Source: Clavelina lepadiformis (taxonomy: Eukaryota > Chordata > Ascidiacea > Aplousobranchia > Clavelinidae). Taken from it: DNA of 64,000 bases. The position numbers and the translations under genes are program-made. Under the pieces are notes generated by a model. That model did no database searches. It was given only the letters and a program-made list of their open reading frames with translations, and was not told the origin of the DNA. The stretch covers positions 5,952,977 to 6,016,976 of the forward strand of contig NC_135248.1 of assembly GCF_947623445.1 (NCBI RefSeq), in the 5' to 3' direction. Positions 12,129 to 24,938 of this stretch are shown in pieces (within the stretch, counting starts at the first letter, position 1; the number at the start of each line of letters is the position of its first letter).

Positions 12129-14679
12129 ATTTCAATAGTCTCTGCACTATAAAATCCGACTGGGGTATTTTATTAACCTTTGAAGCAATAAGGTACTACA
12201 CAATGATTCACTAAAATAACAATCCTTTTTGTCGTTACTTTGAGGGCCCTATGTAGAAAAAAATGATACGTAAAGTATAATTCAATTGATCGAAGCGAAT
12301 TTTTGATGTTGTGTTTGCCTCCGCATTGCTTTTATTAACGGGTACTTAAAAGGAGCACTCAGGAAAACACATAGCAGAAAAATAAAAAGTCAAACTGCTA
12401 GAGCCGAGTAATAAGTTTGTATAGTAACTACAAAAAGCCAACATAGCTGCCTAAAATATTCAAACTATCTGAAGGTAAGTTGAAAACGTCTGTCTGGTAT
12501 TGAACGAAATTAATTTCACTTATCGTTTAAGTCTAAACATGTTAATGGTTAATGGCTAAACATGGTTAGTTTAATAATCTTTTATTTTTAGGCTCATTCT
12601 CGCCAATTTACCTTTAAATCAACCTTAACGAAATAATCTAGGCTAAACTACATAACGTTATACATCAGGCTGCAGTTCTTTCTGTGAAACACCAGAACGT
12701 AACTAAAACTCGCCTTCTGCTACATTGGAGACTACCAAACATCTTATAGATATCAGGTGTGTAGTAACACAGACACCGAACTCCTCGCAAGATTACATTT
12801 CCTGCTTTCACTCGCTTGACTGTGAAGTCTAGAAGGGGAGTAATTTTTCGAAATTTTTGTACCATTTTCTGAATGCCTTGTCCTTCTTGCAAAAAGAAAT
12901 AAATTTGTTGTATACCATTCGCGGTCATTTAGACTCGTGATACAAGCTTATTATTGATAAGTTATACGAGTTATATGATTAATAAGTTATCTCGTACTTT
13001 GGGGCACGTTGTTTCCACAATGATACGCATACCTTTACCGTCATGCCTTATTTTAATAATTTCAGGATTAGATAGAAATTAACCTATCTTGAATGCAAAC
13101 AAGATCACATACAGTATAAGGTAATTATAAACGCAGTCGGTGATTGACTTTCACCAGAACTGTTTTAGCTTTCCTGGGCAATAATTCTTGACGTCACTAC
13201 AGACGACTGATAATAAAATTGACTGTGATATTTTATAGTCATTAACTCATAACAAACTAACGATAAATAATTTTCTCACTTAAACTTCAGCTTATGTTGG
13301 CAAAGTACTGTTAGGTATTCAACAGTTTCGTCCAATGTTTTAATGCTCTTGCCGCCGGGAAAAGGTAAGTATCGGGAAAATATAGAGAAAACAAACGACC
13401 ACCGAACTAATTACTGTTGAATACGAAGCTAGCAAAACAAATTATCGGGATGAGCTTAATAGGGAACGAAAATTGGCTCCTTTCAGCTATAGCACCAAAA
13501 TGCCAATTTAAATCAAAACCGTTGTCAACTTTTGACAAGTGACAATAAGCTACCACAACCACAATTCATCTCATCCTCGACGGCTCGTAAGCAATTAAAA
13601 CTATTCACCGTGTCAAGTATAACTTGGTTTTATAACTACCTTCAGAGCTTTTTCTACCGAGTTGCGTGAAACATAACAGAAGACACGATACTTCATCCAT
13701 GGTGTTGACCTACCATCATCATGCACAAAACTGAACGAAGTCAGAACTTAGTCAAGTTTTAAAGGACCTTGAACTGTAAGCATTGTAATTGTAAGTGCAG
13801 TCACCTCAACCAAAGCGTTTCGATCAACATTTTGCAAACAGCACAGATGAAAGTGAAAATGGACAGAGCTCAAGTTAAGAATAATACACCGTGCGATTGA
13901 ACTAAATCGCTCCGGGCTGAAGTAGCTCATATTTCAAAGATGGAGCCGCTCTGTTTTGCTTTGTATGTTGTTATAAGTATAGAAGCGATGGATTATTTTG
14001 ATGATATCTTCTTTCAAGGTATTAAATCTTTTTCTACAGATTTTGTTGAGGTGTTTCATAAACTTATTATTTATTTATTCTATTTACAATTTAAGTACAT
14101 TGGCAACCTAACGATATCATACCACAGTCCTACACTGATCAGAACAAACCCATACGTTTACAGATCTTAAAGTGTTATATTTTACTTTTGTTGCTATGGA
14201 GAAATGGTCTTCAATGTTTTTACAGGTAAGACTTCATTGATTAGTTCCTCCTTCTTGGTAAGCGATATTTGCATCGAACGCTTACATATGAGAAGTGAGC
14301 AAGTAATATTCACACAAAACAGCAGGAATCACTCCAGAAGATGAGACCATTGGCGAGAACTAGACATCTCTACGTAGACTATGATAATCTCCAGCATTAA
14401 TAACAACAAACCAGATGATTACCTGACAAACTGAGCAAGCCAAAATTTCAAAATTTAGACAAAGCAAAGACAACTTTAAAATTAGCTGTTATTTTATCAT
14501 TTATTCAAAAATTTAGGCGATCGACCGATGATATACAATTTGAAAGAGCTTTCAACAACTTCAACTTTGATATCCGAAAGCAAAAACTTTATTTCCGCTT
14601 TTCATTTGATTTGACTGGATCTTATAGCCTAACTGTCTTCCGGTAAAGCTAACCTTTGAAAAAACATAACTTAAGATAA

Positions 14680-14800
14680 ATGCTTCGCCCAATTTCAACA
14701 AACGCACCGACTCGCGATCAGGTTCGTAAATCACCTGCGCTACACCGTCATCGTATTGGTTGTGATGCCCTTGGGCAAGGCATTTGCGACCCTTAATCCA
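14680..14800 (-). repeat. Dispersed repeat with CTTGCCCAAGGGC core
   Basis: Read on the minus strand, the block contains CTTGCCCAAGGGCATCACAA and, further on, a CAGGTGATTTACGAACCTG stretch resembling a box B-like tRNA arm. A related plus-strand block (TGCCTTGCCCAAAGGCCTTT then GGGTATCGAGC) lies at about 41210-41270. The shared core in the same order suggests a short interspersed family. It accounts for the 99-codon open frame across it. Confidence 0.5.
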
Positions 14801-14949
14801 CTGCTTAATGGTTCTGGCGAACGGCATCACATATGACAAAATATGTATATATTCTTCCATAAAACATAATACTTACGAATGCGTTTACCGTAAAAGACAC
14901 ACCACTGAGCTTAGTTGCCAGAACTCGAGCAGTTAGGAATCATCATCGA

Positions 14950-15000
14950 GTTATGGTGCGAAGACAACCATGAGATCGCGGTTTAAGATCCTGATGTTAA
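14950..15000 (+). repeat. tRNA-like SINE head (candidate)
   Basis: A box A-like GAGTTATGGTGCGAAG is followed about 20 bases later by a box B-like GCGGTTTAAGATCCTG. There is no mature tRNA fold, so this reads as a decayed SINE rather than a tRNA gene. Confidence 0.35.
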
Positions 15001-16387
15001 TTGAAGCCGACTCTAACTGCTGTAATATCAAACGATTAGAGAAGAATCGGTGACTATCTAGAAGGGACAAGTTTCCTTAAAGGCGATTTTCCTGTGTTTT
15101 TTTATACTGTATATGAGTAAAGGTAACATGCAACGTTTATTCCAGTTCCTCCGCATTTAACATCAACTTGGTATGGTATATACAAAAGAAATTTAATTTT
15201 TGACGCAAAATGCACTATAACAGAGTAATTGGAATTTGATGTGCAAAGCAATGAAACTGTCCTTAAGATCCGATGTAACAAAAATGTAACAATCAATAAA
15301 CACCGGAGCAATGATAAAATACGATAAAGCAAAGATTACGTTGGCAAATTGTGAATTACAGATTCTATGGTAGACATGCATCATAGCTTAGTCTGACAAA
15401 AAGTAGTAGCAGTTATGAAGTATACTGATGTTTACCGTGATTATTAACTACGGGATATACACGAATTACACACGCTATAACACAAATTGAATAGTTCAAA
15501 AAAATACCATTCAAAAACATTGGCCCGGATAACCTGACACGAATTGCAAAAAAATGTTGTATAATGAATATACTCAAGAAATTACAACTGCTTTAAAAAA
15601 TAACTGAAGTGCACATTTCAGTAAGACACAATAAAGCAGCACAACTACATAAAAACTTATTGTACAAGGCATAGAAGAGAACATACTGAAAAACAATTTG
15701 CATGAAAAAGGCTTTGGAGAGTCGCGTTGCTAAACCAACCACACCGCAGATAAGTTTCTTTAGAAAATGGCACAACCAAACATTCGAAGGGTTTCATCAT
15801 CATTATATTGCACAAACATTTCAAGTTATTTGCGTCAAACATTTTCAGGAACAGTTCCGCACCGAACCCTTCCGAATTTGTTTCTGAAAAAATCAACATG
15901 AATTTAGGATAAAAGTTCTTCGTGGAAAAATCTTCTGAAAGACATAATACAACAGCCTGGCAAAACGATGCGATTTTTAGGTCTTAAAACTGCAACTTAA
16001 AGCAACATTTCCGGTTATAAGTAAACCCGCCTGAAACTTATCACAACCTAACCGTAGTAATCGTGTAAATGCATGATTGCATGTGCTTTATGACCTTAAT
16101 CATATAGGCTTACTCGAAGGGTTACGGTTATGCAACTTTAAATGATAAAATGACTGTTACCATTTCATCAAATAAAAAATTAAATTCATAAGTTTTGCTC
16201 TCACAGACATAAAAATTGTTTTGCACAAAAGCACGAAAGTTTAGTTCGGTAAGTTGCGTTTACGTTTAATTTTTAATTTAAAAAAAGAATTTTAACAAAA
16301 TAGGTGGAAAGGTTTTTTAATTAACTTAAGTTAAATTTATTAATATATTAGTATGAGTGTCAATGATAATTAGTTAAACCATGGGTA

Positions 16388-16520
16388 CGAACCAGAGCCG
16401 TATTGGCTCAAGTCAGTGACTCGGAACTGAACTCAATTTTTTCAAAGACTCGACTTGAATCGAGTCCCTTTCTAAGAAAGTACACAAACGACTTGACACG
16501 AGTCGGTTACTTTTGGTTAC
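16388..16520. repeat. ACTCGACTT-rich dispersed repeat
   Basis: Closely spaced GACTCG, ACTCGACTTGAATCGAGTCC and ACGAGTCGG blocks form imperfect inverted repeats. No coding content is seen, and the element ends are unclear. Confidence 0.35.
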
Positions 16521-16760
16521 GTTTTGGCTTTAAATGTGTAACTTAAAATCATTCTACTTGTCTACGAATCCATATGGTGCAGCCAAATGAAGCAAACTTT
16601 GTAATAATCCAAAACGTTTCTGGTTAACAGAAACTCACAACTCTGATGCGTACTGAAATGGGTATGGGTACGAAAGAAAAATGCTATGAATGATACATGT
16701 TCAAAATTTATCTTGGCTGTTCATTACTTGAGATGGCAGTTTATGCCAGGAAATACTCAC

Positions 16761-19700
16761 TATTTTCCATTTTATCATGTCCATCCATTCCTTCTGTTCC
16801 TCCTCCGTGTTAGCATAGAAGTACCACGTACGATCTGGATATTCCAAACGGAAACAAAACTTTTTACCCGTACTATCATCTTTCCAGCAACCTTGGCAGT
16901 CTTCAAGGTATAGAGTCTTAATGGGTTTCTCTTTCTACAATAACAACATTCAAAAAGAGGTACATATTACATTAATACCAAAATGAAGAAGTATGTATAT
17001 TAATCAAGACTTATGTTATTGGTGTATAGCAGTGCTATTCAACCGAGTATACTGTACGAGTGTACGGTCTACAGTATACATAATCACTTCAAAAGGGTAT
17101 ATCAAGAGAGTATAGAGTCTGGTATTTTTGTAAATAAAGTGTTACCAAAAGAATCATGGTGGTAAAAATCTTTCATACACTCAAAGCTAAATGCATTAAG
17201 CTGCATTCTCTTGTCTGATGTTTAGTTTTCCTGCTCTATACAAATTAACATGCTTTCTAACACATGAGATCTTGAAGGTAATTCCCGGTATATACACAAC
17301 TTTCTATTAAGATTTTATGCATTATGACAACACAATTCGCCAAGTCATATCACATGCTGTAAAGCCATTGAATTTTCTAGAATTTAGGGAGGTTTCCTTC
17401 GGCATCGGCTTGTGACCACAACTGTCGAAAATTGTAAGTGTTAGAGTTTAAAACATGGTGGTATTCGAGTATTTTGCAAAGCGTTTAGAAGTTTGCGCAG
17501 AAGTGCTACCATATATTCTGCCCTTTTTCTTGTATAGTGAAATTACACACGATTCAGCCACCATCAACTATCATTCGGCAAAGTACGAAGCTTTTTCAAA
17601 AATCCTTGGTGGTTGTACCAGGGCAAAAAAGATTGAAGGACACTAGTATAGAATAAGTGTAGACAATCATTGGAACTCGCTGAAGTAGGTAAGCATAAAA
17701 TTTCACAATAGAATAAACCTTTTTCACGCTCATTTAGAACAAAACTGCAATAAACAGATATATGGCCGGTGGCCACAGAGTTTTAAACTTTTTTCATTGT
17801 CCAATATGATAAACATGACGAACTTCAAAACACTTTGTTTGCAATTCATTTTAAACATTAAAATACATACATTTGTGTCAGCATAGTAGCTGAGTTCATT
17901 TTTGATCAGAACAAACCAGCGAGTCTTCCAACTTTTCACAAACCAACCCTGCTTTGTCAAGAATCCCTCTTTGGAAGCAAGCTAAAAATGTAATGAAAAT
18001 TTTAAAGGGTTTTTAGTTCTGTGCCAAGTTGCCAACTATATGAAGAATTAGTACTGAAACCGTATATGTTTAGACCAGAAAAATATGTCACAGTATTTGC
18101 AAAATAAAACTGCAAGCATATTCCAATATATTTAGCAAACGAGTAAAAATTTAAAAACTTCAAAAGTTTTTGTTACCTTGTAAGCACTTCGTTAACATAT
18201 ACACATAGTCAACTAGCAAAAAACGGTCAGATGAAGTTAGGGTAAAAATATATTTTGGATTCAAAACAACCTATACTTGTTATATAGATTCTTCCATTTT
18301 TGTCAAAAGGACGCATTGCAATCCCTCCTATAGAAACTTAGATTTTTGTCAGCAGTGAGTAGGGATATACGACATAACATTTTCTTACATCTTTAAAGCT
18401 TTATCAATAAAAAATTCTTCGAAGTACTGTAATAAAATATAGTTGCTGTATTGCTGCAGTAAATGCCACAACATGTGAAACTTGCACAAAAACTGCATCA
18501 ACAAGTTTGATAATCTAGCTGTCCTATTAAAACATTCTAGAACTGTAGTTCCCAAACTTTTCTAAGTTGCACCCCCATTTACATTCAATCTAACCAAGCA
18601 AGGGAATTTCATCTATTACCTAGACCAGGGTGGTCCAAACCTTGGCACTTGCGCCGCGGACAAATTTTGTGCGCAAATACTTTCGGAGTTTTGGTACACT
18701 GTATTTTCCAGTGAAAAATTCGCAGTTGTTAAAATACACCCACGTTTTATTTAATTAGGTTGCATTAGCCACAGCCTGAGATAAGTTGCACATTATTATT
18801 ATTATGGGATGGTAAAGCCTTTTTACGGCTAACACAATATTTTGTGGCGATACAGACATGATACAATTTGACATTACTCTGGATTGTTACTGATTTAGGC
18901 AGACCTCCTGCATATTACCTGCACGTTTACTGTGCTAAGGAAAGAAAAATGACACACTGGCGTTGTGTGTCACAACACAACAACACACCAGTCTGCATTA
19001 GTCTACTTGCAACTGTCCACCTGTATGATGTCACAGTTCTAACTCAGTCTCATACTCATCAAATCAAAACTCTTATAAATGTTGTCTTGGAACTGTCTTG
19101 TGTACTGTGACTGGACGGGCGTCCTAAACCACCGGACAACCCCATTCCAACAAGCATCCAACCAGTTGGGCTTTGCCTCAAAAGACTTACTGTTTCAACA
19201 AAGCCATCTGCACCACTTGAAGGTTTTGGCTCCAGCAAATAAGCTACCTAGATGACTAAAATCAAGACTTTTATTTGTTCTAGTCACATTGCTACTATTT
19301 GAACATGCCAAAAACTCAAGCATCAGTGTGGTTGTTGGGAGGAACATAAACGAAATGTAAAGTGGCAGAAAAGAAATTCTTGCTCGATTTTGCAAGTTAA
19401 TCACCAATGCCGACTCCAATCGCATTTGATTATTGTTGTCCAAGGTGGCATGGGTACAACTTAACCACTTGCAAACCGGCATTGGTCAATTCAGCTCAAC
19501 TTTATACAACGGGGAGTGACAATTTCTATGGATTTTGGGCGTCGCACGAAGAAGAAACCGCAGATCACATCATATCTTATTGCCCCTGCCCTGACATCTA
19601 GCTTGAGTGGCAGAACAACTGTTCATACAACGGCAACAACCATTGTGAAGATAGTTTAAATGGATCAAGAAGAAACCTCACTTTGGATTAAAAAATTTAA

Positions 19701-22700
19701 AACTAAAATTAGAAAAGATTTCTACAGGGTTTTATCAAAGGTAATGGATACATGGCCAGTTAAAACACTGATTGTAAATATGACTTGGACAAGATGACAG
19801 ATTGTCCAAAATTTAAAAAACAAATCACAGCGTTTATAAAAGTCATGCAAAAATACAAGTTTTTTATAAAGTCTCCAGTATTTTTTGCCCCAGAAATCAT
19901 TATCACATGACCATATGCGGTCTATGTTCATTATTCAATCATCACATTGGGGAGGAATGATGTTCTCAACGATCAAAGTGTGAAGGTGAGGAGTAACAGC
20001 ATAAAAAAGTAATAGAATGCGAAAACATGTGTATGTCTTTTGAAAGTTTTCTGGAATAAGTACTTTAGAGAAGGAGTCATGAAACTAACAACTAGATATT
20101 GTTTTGTTTATTTAAACACCACTAGTACAACGATATTATGCTTTGAAATTTCTAAAATTTCACTAACTACTATTAAAAGATGTTTGACCAAAAATGACTT
20201 TTATGAAAATTTTAAATCAAACATTTTTTAAAATTGCTCTACAAGTGAGATGCAAGTGCTAAAACAAGTTAACCTTAAACCAAAGTAGAGTTGTCAGTAA
20301 AACTGAAAAATCATTTTTCTGGTATACTTACAGTAACAACTTATTCATTTAATCAGGTCAACTAGCTTTTGGACTTGCCCGTCACTTTAAAAAAAAGTTT
20401 GAAAATCACTGAATTAGACTAAAGATTTATTAGGTTAAGCTTTTAAAGAATTCCAAGCTGAGTTGATGTATAACTGAAAGGGTTTGGTTAGTGAGGCAAA
20501 TATAACGTCATCATAGTAAACAGTGAAACTGTTTAAAAATGAAATATATACATAATTCTAAGCAACTAACTTTCTAAATTCCAGGGTGGCATATTTGTAA
20601 ACATTTAGAGTTCCTTAACTCAATAAAATGTAATAATAATTTGTGATGTGCAGGCATAAAGTAAGTTAGTGCATCAAGCATAATGTTTTGTAAAGCTCAA
20701 CCAAATGTTTATGCAGTTTATTGCTTATGAAGTGAAACCAAAAACGATACTTCATTGATATAGGTTAAAAACAAATTTAATTTAGAAGCAAACCAATGGG
20801 AGTTAACATGAACTGTGCAAAACAAACAGCAAACCTCAAACAATAAACACATTTTTATTAAGGTGGCCATACACTGGACATAGTTAGCATGAAAAGTGTC
20901 ATTTCCAATGACTTGAGGTTGCTTGCATTGCAACACCATGCAATTTTGTCTAAACACAAGTCAATGCAATTGCAAGTTATACAACAAGACAAAACATATA
21001 TATTATTTTTTCCACATTTCCAAACATAAGTTCAAGTGGCTTTTGACTGGTTATGCACCTGGCGAACATTCACACTATGTCAATCGTCATTGACTATATG
21101 TTTGGATGGTAGCTGCATCCAATAAAGCAAAGTAAGTTAAAATATAGCAACTTTACTTTATCAACAAAATAGCCAAACAAAAACATTTACAATTGAGCTA
21201 CATGTATGATGAGGTCAAAAGTGCACCACCTTGGGTATAACTAAAACCGGAAAGATTTCAAGGGACTAGCTTGAAGATCTGCAACTTTTCCTGTACCAAA
21301 GTTAGATATTTAGACAATAACGTTTGTCTTACACCGAGTAGGATGAAATGTTATCTCAGGTTACGAAATTTCCTACTCCTATAATCGTATATCTATAATG
21401 TGTATTCACAGTTATTAGTGAAGACCTTGTATGCAAAACGATGCAGCCAAGTGTTAAACTGACATGTGGTAAAAAAATGGTCGCAAATCAGGGAGTGCTA
21501 TAAAATGAAACAAGTACTGCTGTCTCCTTGCAGTTAAAACGGGTGGTGCAACGAGCTGAATTGTGACATAACAGACAAATTACAAGCAAGTCGGTGACAA
21601 AATTGTTATAAAAATTTCTGAACCCTTTCATTATTATTGAACCTGACAGAATTGGTTAATTTTGGGTCGCAGCATAAGACGAACACAATATCGCACTGTG
21701 TGCAGCAGTTTGGGGACCTCTGGTCAATATAGTTAAATAATAGATTAAAACATATTTTTGCAGTGTTTCAATTTCTATTGTTCTACTCACTGAGTTGGCA
21801 TGTGTCTGAGATTGAAGATCTCTTTCAGTAGCACCGCTGCGAACAGTTGATTGCAGGACAATATTTTCATAATTATCAGGCTCCTCCACAACTTTTGGGT
21901 AGGGATGCTTGAGCAATACAAGTGTGCCTAAAATTCAAGATACCACATAATTACAACTGCTCGTATTTTTGAAAACACTCAAAAGTAGAGTTACTCAGAC
22001 TAAACACAATTAAAACAGACGATACCATAATCAAAATGAAATGAAAAACAATAATCAATCCAGCTCCCACCATGGCCTATTAAAATAGAGCTGGCTTTCA
22101 GAACACTACTAGCATTTGACTTGTAAACTAAACCATCTTTTATCTACCATATAAACCTTCTGTTTAAATCTAGGGCCTTACTACAACAGCCATCTGTTCT
22201 CAATACTGCAAAAGACTTTTAATTGCATCAAGAAGGTTAAAAACAAAAACAAATCAAGAACAAACCTAAGACCTTTCTTATATAGGCATAGAACAACTGC
22301 CGTAAGTGGCTACAAGCAAAATGTGTCTGTATAAACCATGAAAATACTAAGATTGCACAGTATAAGATTACACTATTGATTTCTTCATATAACTATAATC
22401 CTAACACCTGTCTAATGCTTCTTTACCCTTTCTGAAGGATGCACTAGTGGTGTGCCGCACAGAAGATTATTCAGGTTCATGCAAATCCGAATATTGTGTG
22501 AGTTGACAGTGACAAAAACAAATCCCGAATATATTCGTTTTAGAAACAAGTGATAAAATTTTAAATTGGTTTACTTGCACAATTGTATACAATAGTACTT
22601 AACTTACATTTATGTTTGTTTTAGTAAAAGGTATTTAATAAATAAAGCTTTCTGAGATTCGTTTGTGAGCTACCTGAGTTTCCACCTAACAAAGGTTGAT

Positions 22701-24938
22701 TAGCAAAGTGTGTGATAAGAGAATCGAGAGTGTTAAATTCAGTGATTCCAAACTTGAAAATTCTCCCTTCTTTTGCAATCTTGAAATGTTTTACGGAATC
22801 TCTTCCCCTGCAAACAAAACGTGCCAGTTAGCAAGCCACAAAATTCTTGTAGCGTTTCTCACTCCCTCACCCCTGTATCATGCAGGCATGCACATTTCAG
22901 AGGCGAAGCAAGCGACAATGAAATTGTCCGAGATTTGACTAATTTGAGCAGTTTCAAGCATTACTTGAAGTCTGAGTACATAATTATAACACAGCAAAAA
23001 ATATTGTTTTAGAGTTAGACCTATATTGTTATTATATATAGTGTCTATATTGTTTAACAAGCACTGCTTTTTTATACCCTAGTGGTAACAAATAATTATT
23101 AAGTACATTATGAAGATGCTTAACTAATGAGCTAAAACAATGTGCCCATAAGTACACAATTTAGTAACTGTATGTATAATTGTATAGGATCTGTTAACCA
23201 ATTTTCCTAGTGTAGGTTTTATCAAGATAGCGCTAAAAGATTTTCTAATTTAACATAAAACTTTCTACAGACTAAACTATTCATGCCTGAATTAGGCGCT
23301 ATCACAACATGCTTATTTAAATGAGATGGGTGAACTACAAACATAATTACCCAACCAAAATTGTATCACAAACATGATGTGATCGGATATTGGTTATCAG
23401 TTATAATAAACTGACACTTGATTAATATTTGAAATTCATGTAACAAATAACATATCTCAAGATCCATACATGGGCTACTATGGAAAATTTCCTCATTTAA
23501 AAAAAAAAACTGGTCATCTTGTTCTTAATTGCCTCATTAAATTTGTGTAATTTTGTTTTACTTTCATTGGTTCAGCTGTTTACAACTACATCAAATACAC
23601 TACATTGTATCTTTACCTATTGTGATACAAAACATCTTTGTAACGTTTTACTGATTAAACTAATTACATTTTCATTTTCTTGTAAAAACAGTGTATTTAC
23701 CCTGTTAAAAATCAAAACCAAAGCATTTTTTGTATTAAAAATGCCAAAACTCTATTTTCTTAAAATTATCTTCTTTTTATTGTAGGTTTTCGAATGCTAC
23801 TTCTTTCACAATTTGTCTTGCCAAATATCAATGCAAATTTTCAAAAACATTTCGTTTGTGCTAAACGGTTGCCGTTACAGCATTACACATTCTTCCTTTC
23901 GTTATTGAAGTAAAGTGTGTGATATATTTAAAAGATAATAATGAAAAAGTAAATGGAAAATGAGGCAGTTATTAATAAATAGTTAAGACATGACTTTCAT
24001 AAGCTTTCATGATGTAACTGCAACAGTACAGCAGCTAAAAACATTAAACAATAATGACATTTAGGTTTTAAGCTTCCTGCAGTGGTAACACAGCGTGTAT
24101 TAAGTCAGAACGACAATTCTGAAATTACAAAGTGCAAGTGATTTGATGTTAAAATATTGCAATAATGCTTGCTTGCCAGTTTTGGTTGGATGGCGGGAGT
24201 TAGGCAAGCTTGTAAAAGTTATATTTCCTCGATGTTTGCTGTAGCTAAAAGAAAAGTGATTACGCAGTTCGAAAGAGGAATGTCTTGGCGTGTTTGAAAT
24301 GTTTTAGTTGTGGAACTTGACCCAGCGTACATCAAGTAATTATAAAAAGTTTAACAAGTTTCTGCCAACTTGTGCTGGTTGTTCCACATGCGTGGATGGT
24401 CTTTTTTCTCCCGTTTACCCACAAAAGTAGTGAAGAGAAGGTCCCCGGGGAGTTTATTGAAAATCGAAGGGCGTCCTGTAGCGGGTTGTACCTTCTGTGA
24501 ATTTAGCACCTCTGGACAAAGCTATTAGAAAGCCTTTCCCAAATCTGACTGACTGACACATTGACCTACTGTAGGTACATGACACCTAGGACTGACAGGT
24601 TTAGGTGCATTACACACAACAATAAATGACATTGCAATAAAATATAAAAAAAATATTTAGTACAGTATGTGTAAAATTATCATATTAAACTTGGCAAGGT
24701 ACCTTTCAAGTGACGGAAGCTTGCGACTATTTCCTATGAGGTAATAGTATAGCCTACTAAGAAAATTACATACATAGAAAATTAGAAACATTCCAAAAGG
24801 GAGAATAATAGTTAATACCTCACTGAAATTGAGTAGGTATTGGGATCTGAACCATCTCTTAGCAAGTAGCTTCCCTCCATTCCATTCGCCATTAACAAAG
24901 CCTCAGCAATGTGGCGAGTAATTTTTCCATGATACCAA
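16761..24938 (-). CDS. DAPP1: DAPP1/Bam32-like SH2 + PH adaptor (internal exons)
   Basis: Five exons join in phase: 24938-24819, 22807-22674, 21927-21791, 17981-17871 and 16934-16761. The first two and the start of the third encode an SH2 domain: WYHGKITRHIAEALL, GSYLLRD with the phosphotyrosine-binding arginine, SVKHF and HFANQPLLG. The third continues LLKHPYP and VEEPDNYENI, whose tyrosine matches the regulatory tyrosine of DAPP1. The last two encode a PH domain: KEGFLTKQGWFVKSWKTRWF carries the K-x(n)-K-x-R signature for PI(3,4)P2/PIP3, and it ends EEQKEWMDMIKWKI. DAPP1 is recruited to membranes downstream of PI3-kinase and is tyrosine-phosphorylated. Domain order and linker match the family. 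The first exon (start codon) and the short terminal exon were not found. Introns are long, up to about 3.8 kb. Confidence 0.9.
18543..20411. mobile_element. Possible composite hAT-like element
   Basis: The left end reads CTGTAGTTCCCAAACTTTT. The right end, read from the other strand, is CAGTGATTTTCAAACTTTT. This resembles the TIR of the better-supported hAT-like elements in this window. The inside holds a second hAT-type start (CAGGGTGGTCCAAACC, about 18626) and a LINE fragment. No matching 8-bp target duplication was found, so the pairing of ends is uncertain. It lies in a DAPP1 intron. Confidence 0.35.
19470..19610 (+). mobile_element. LINE C-terminal zinc-finger-like remnant (candidate)
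   Basis: The open frame contains SHEEETADHIISYCP, very like the HEEETADHIIxxCP motif at the C-terminus of many non-LTR reverse transcriptases. The upstream cysteines are degraded. It sits in a DAPP1 intron. Confidence 0.45.

Larger units (their letters stand above)
12129..16760. other. Gene-poor stretch between Frizzled and the DAPP1-like gene
   Basis: The Frizzled 5' region adjoins 12128. No other coding exon could be supported on either strand. The stretch holds a tRNA-like SINE head near 14950-15000, a repeat resembling widespread TTGCCCAAGGGC-containing elements (about 14680-14800), and a degenerate ACTCGACTT/AAGTCGAGT-rich repeat (about 16388-16520). The DAPP1 terminal exon should lie here but was not identified. 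Confidence 0.4.

Noticed and set aside
12665..12928. 87-codon minus-strand open frame upstream of Frizzled
   Set aside because: No recognisable motif and no matching splice sites; Frizzled already has a supported start at 12128.
14561..14860. 99-codon minus-strand open frame
   Set aside because: It runs through a dispersed repeat with a CTTGCCCAAGGGC core and has no recognisable domain.
15657..15899. 80-codon minus-strand open frame as the last DAPP1 exon
   Set aside because: It does not resemble the short basic C-terminus of DAPP1 and lacks an acceptor in the required phase.
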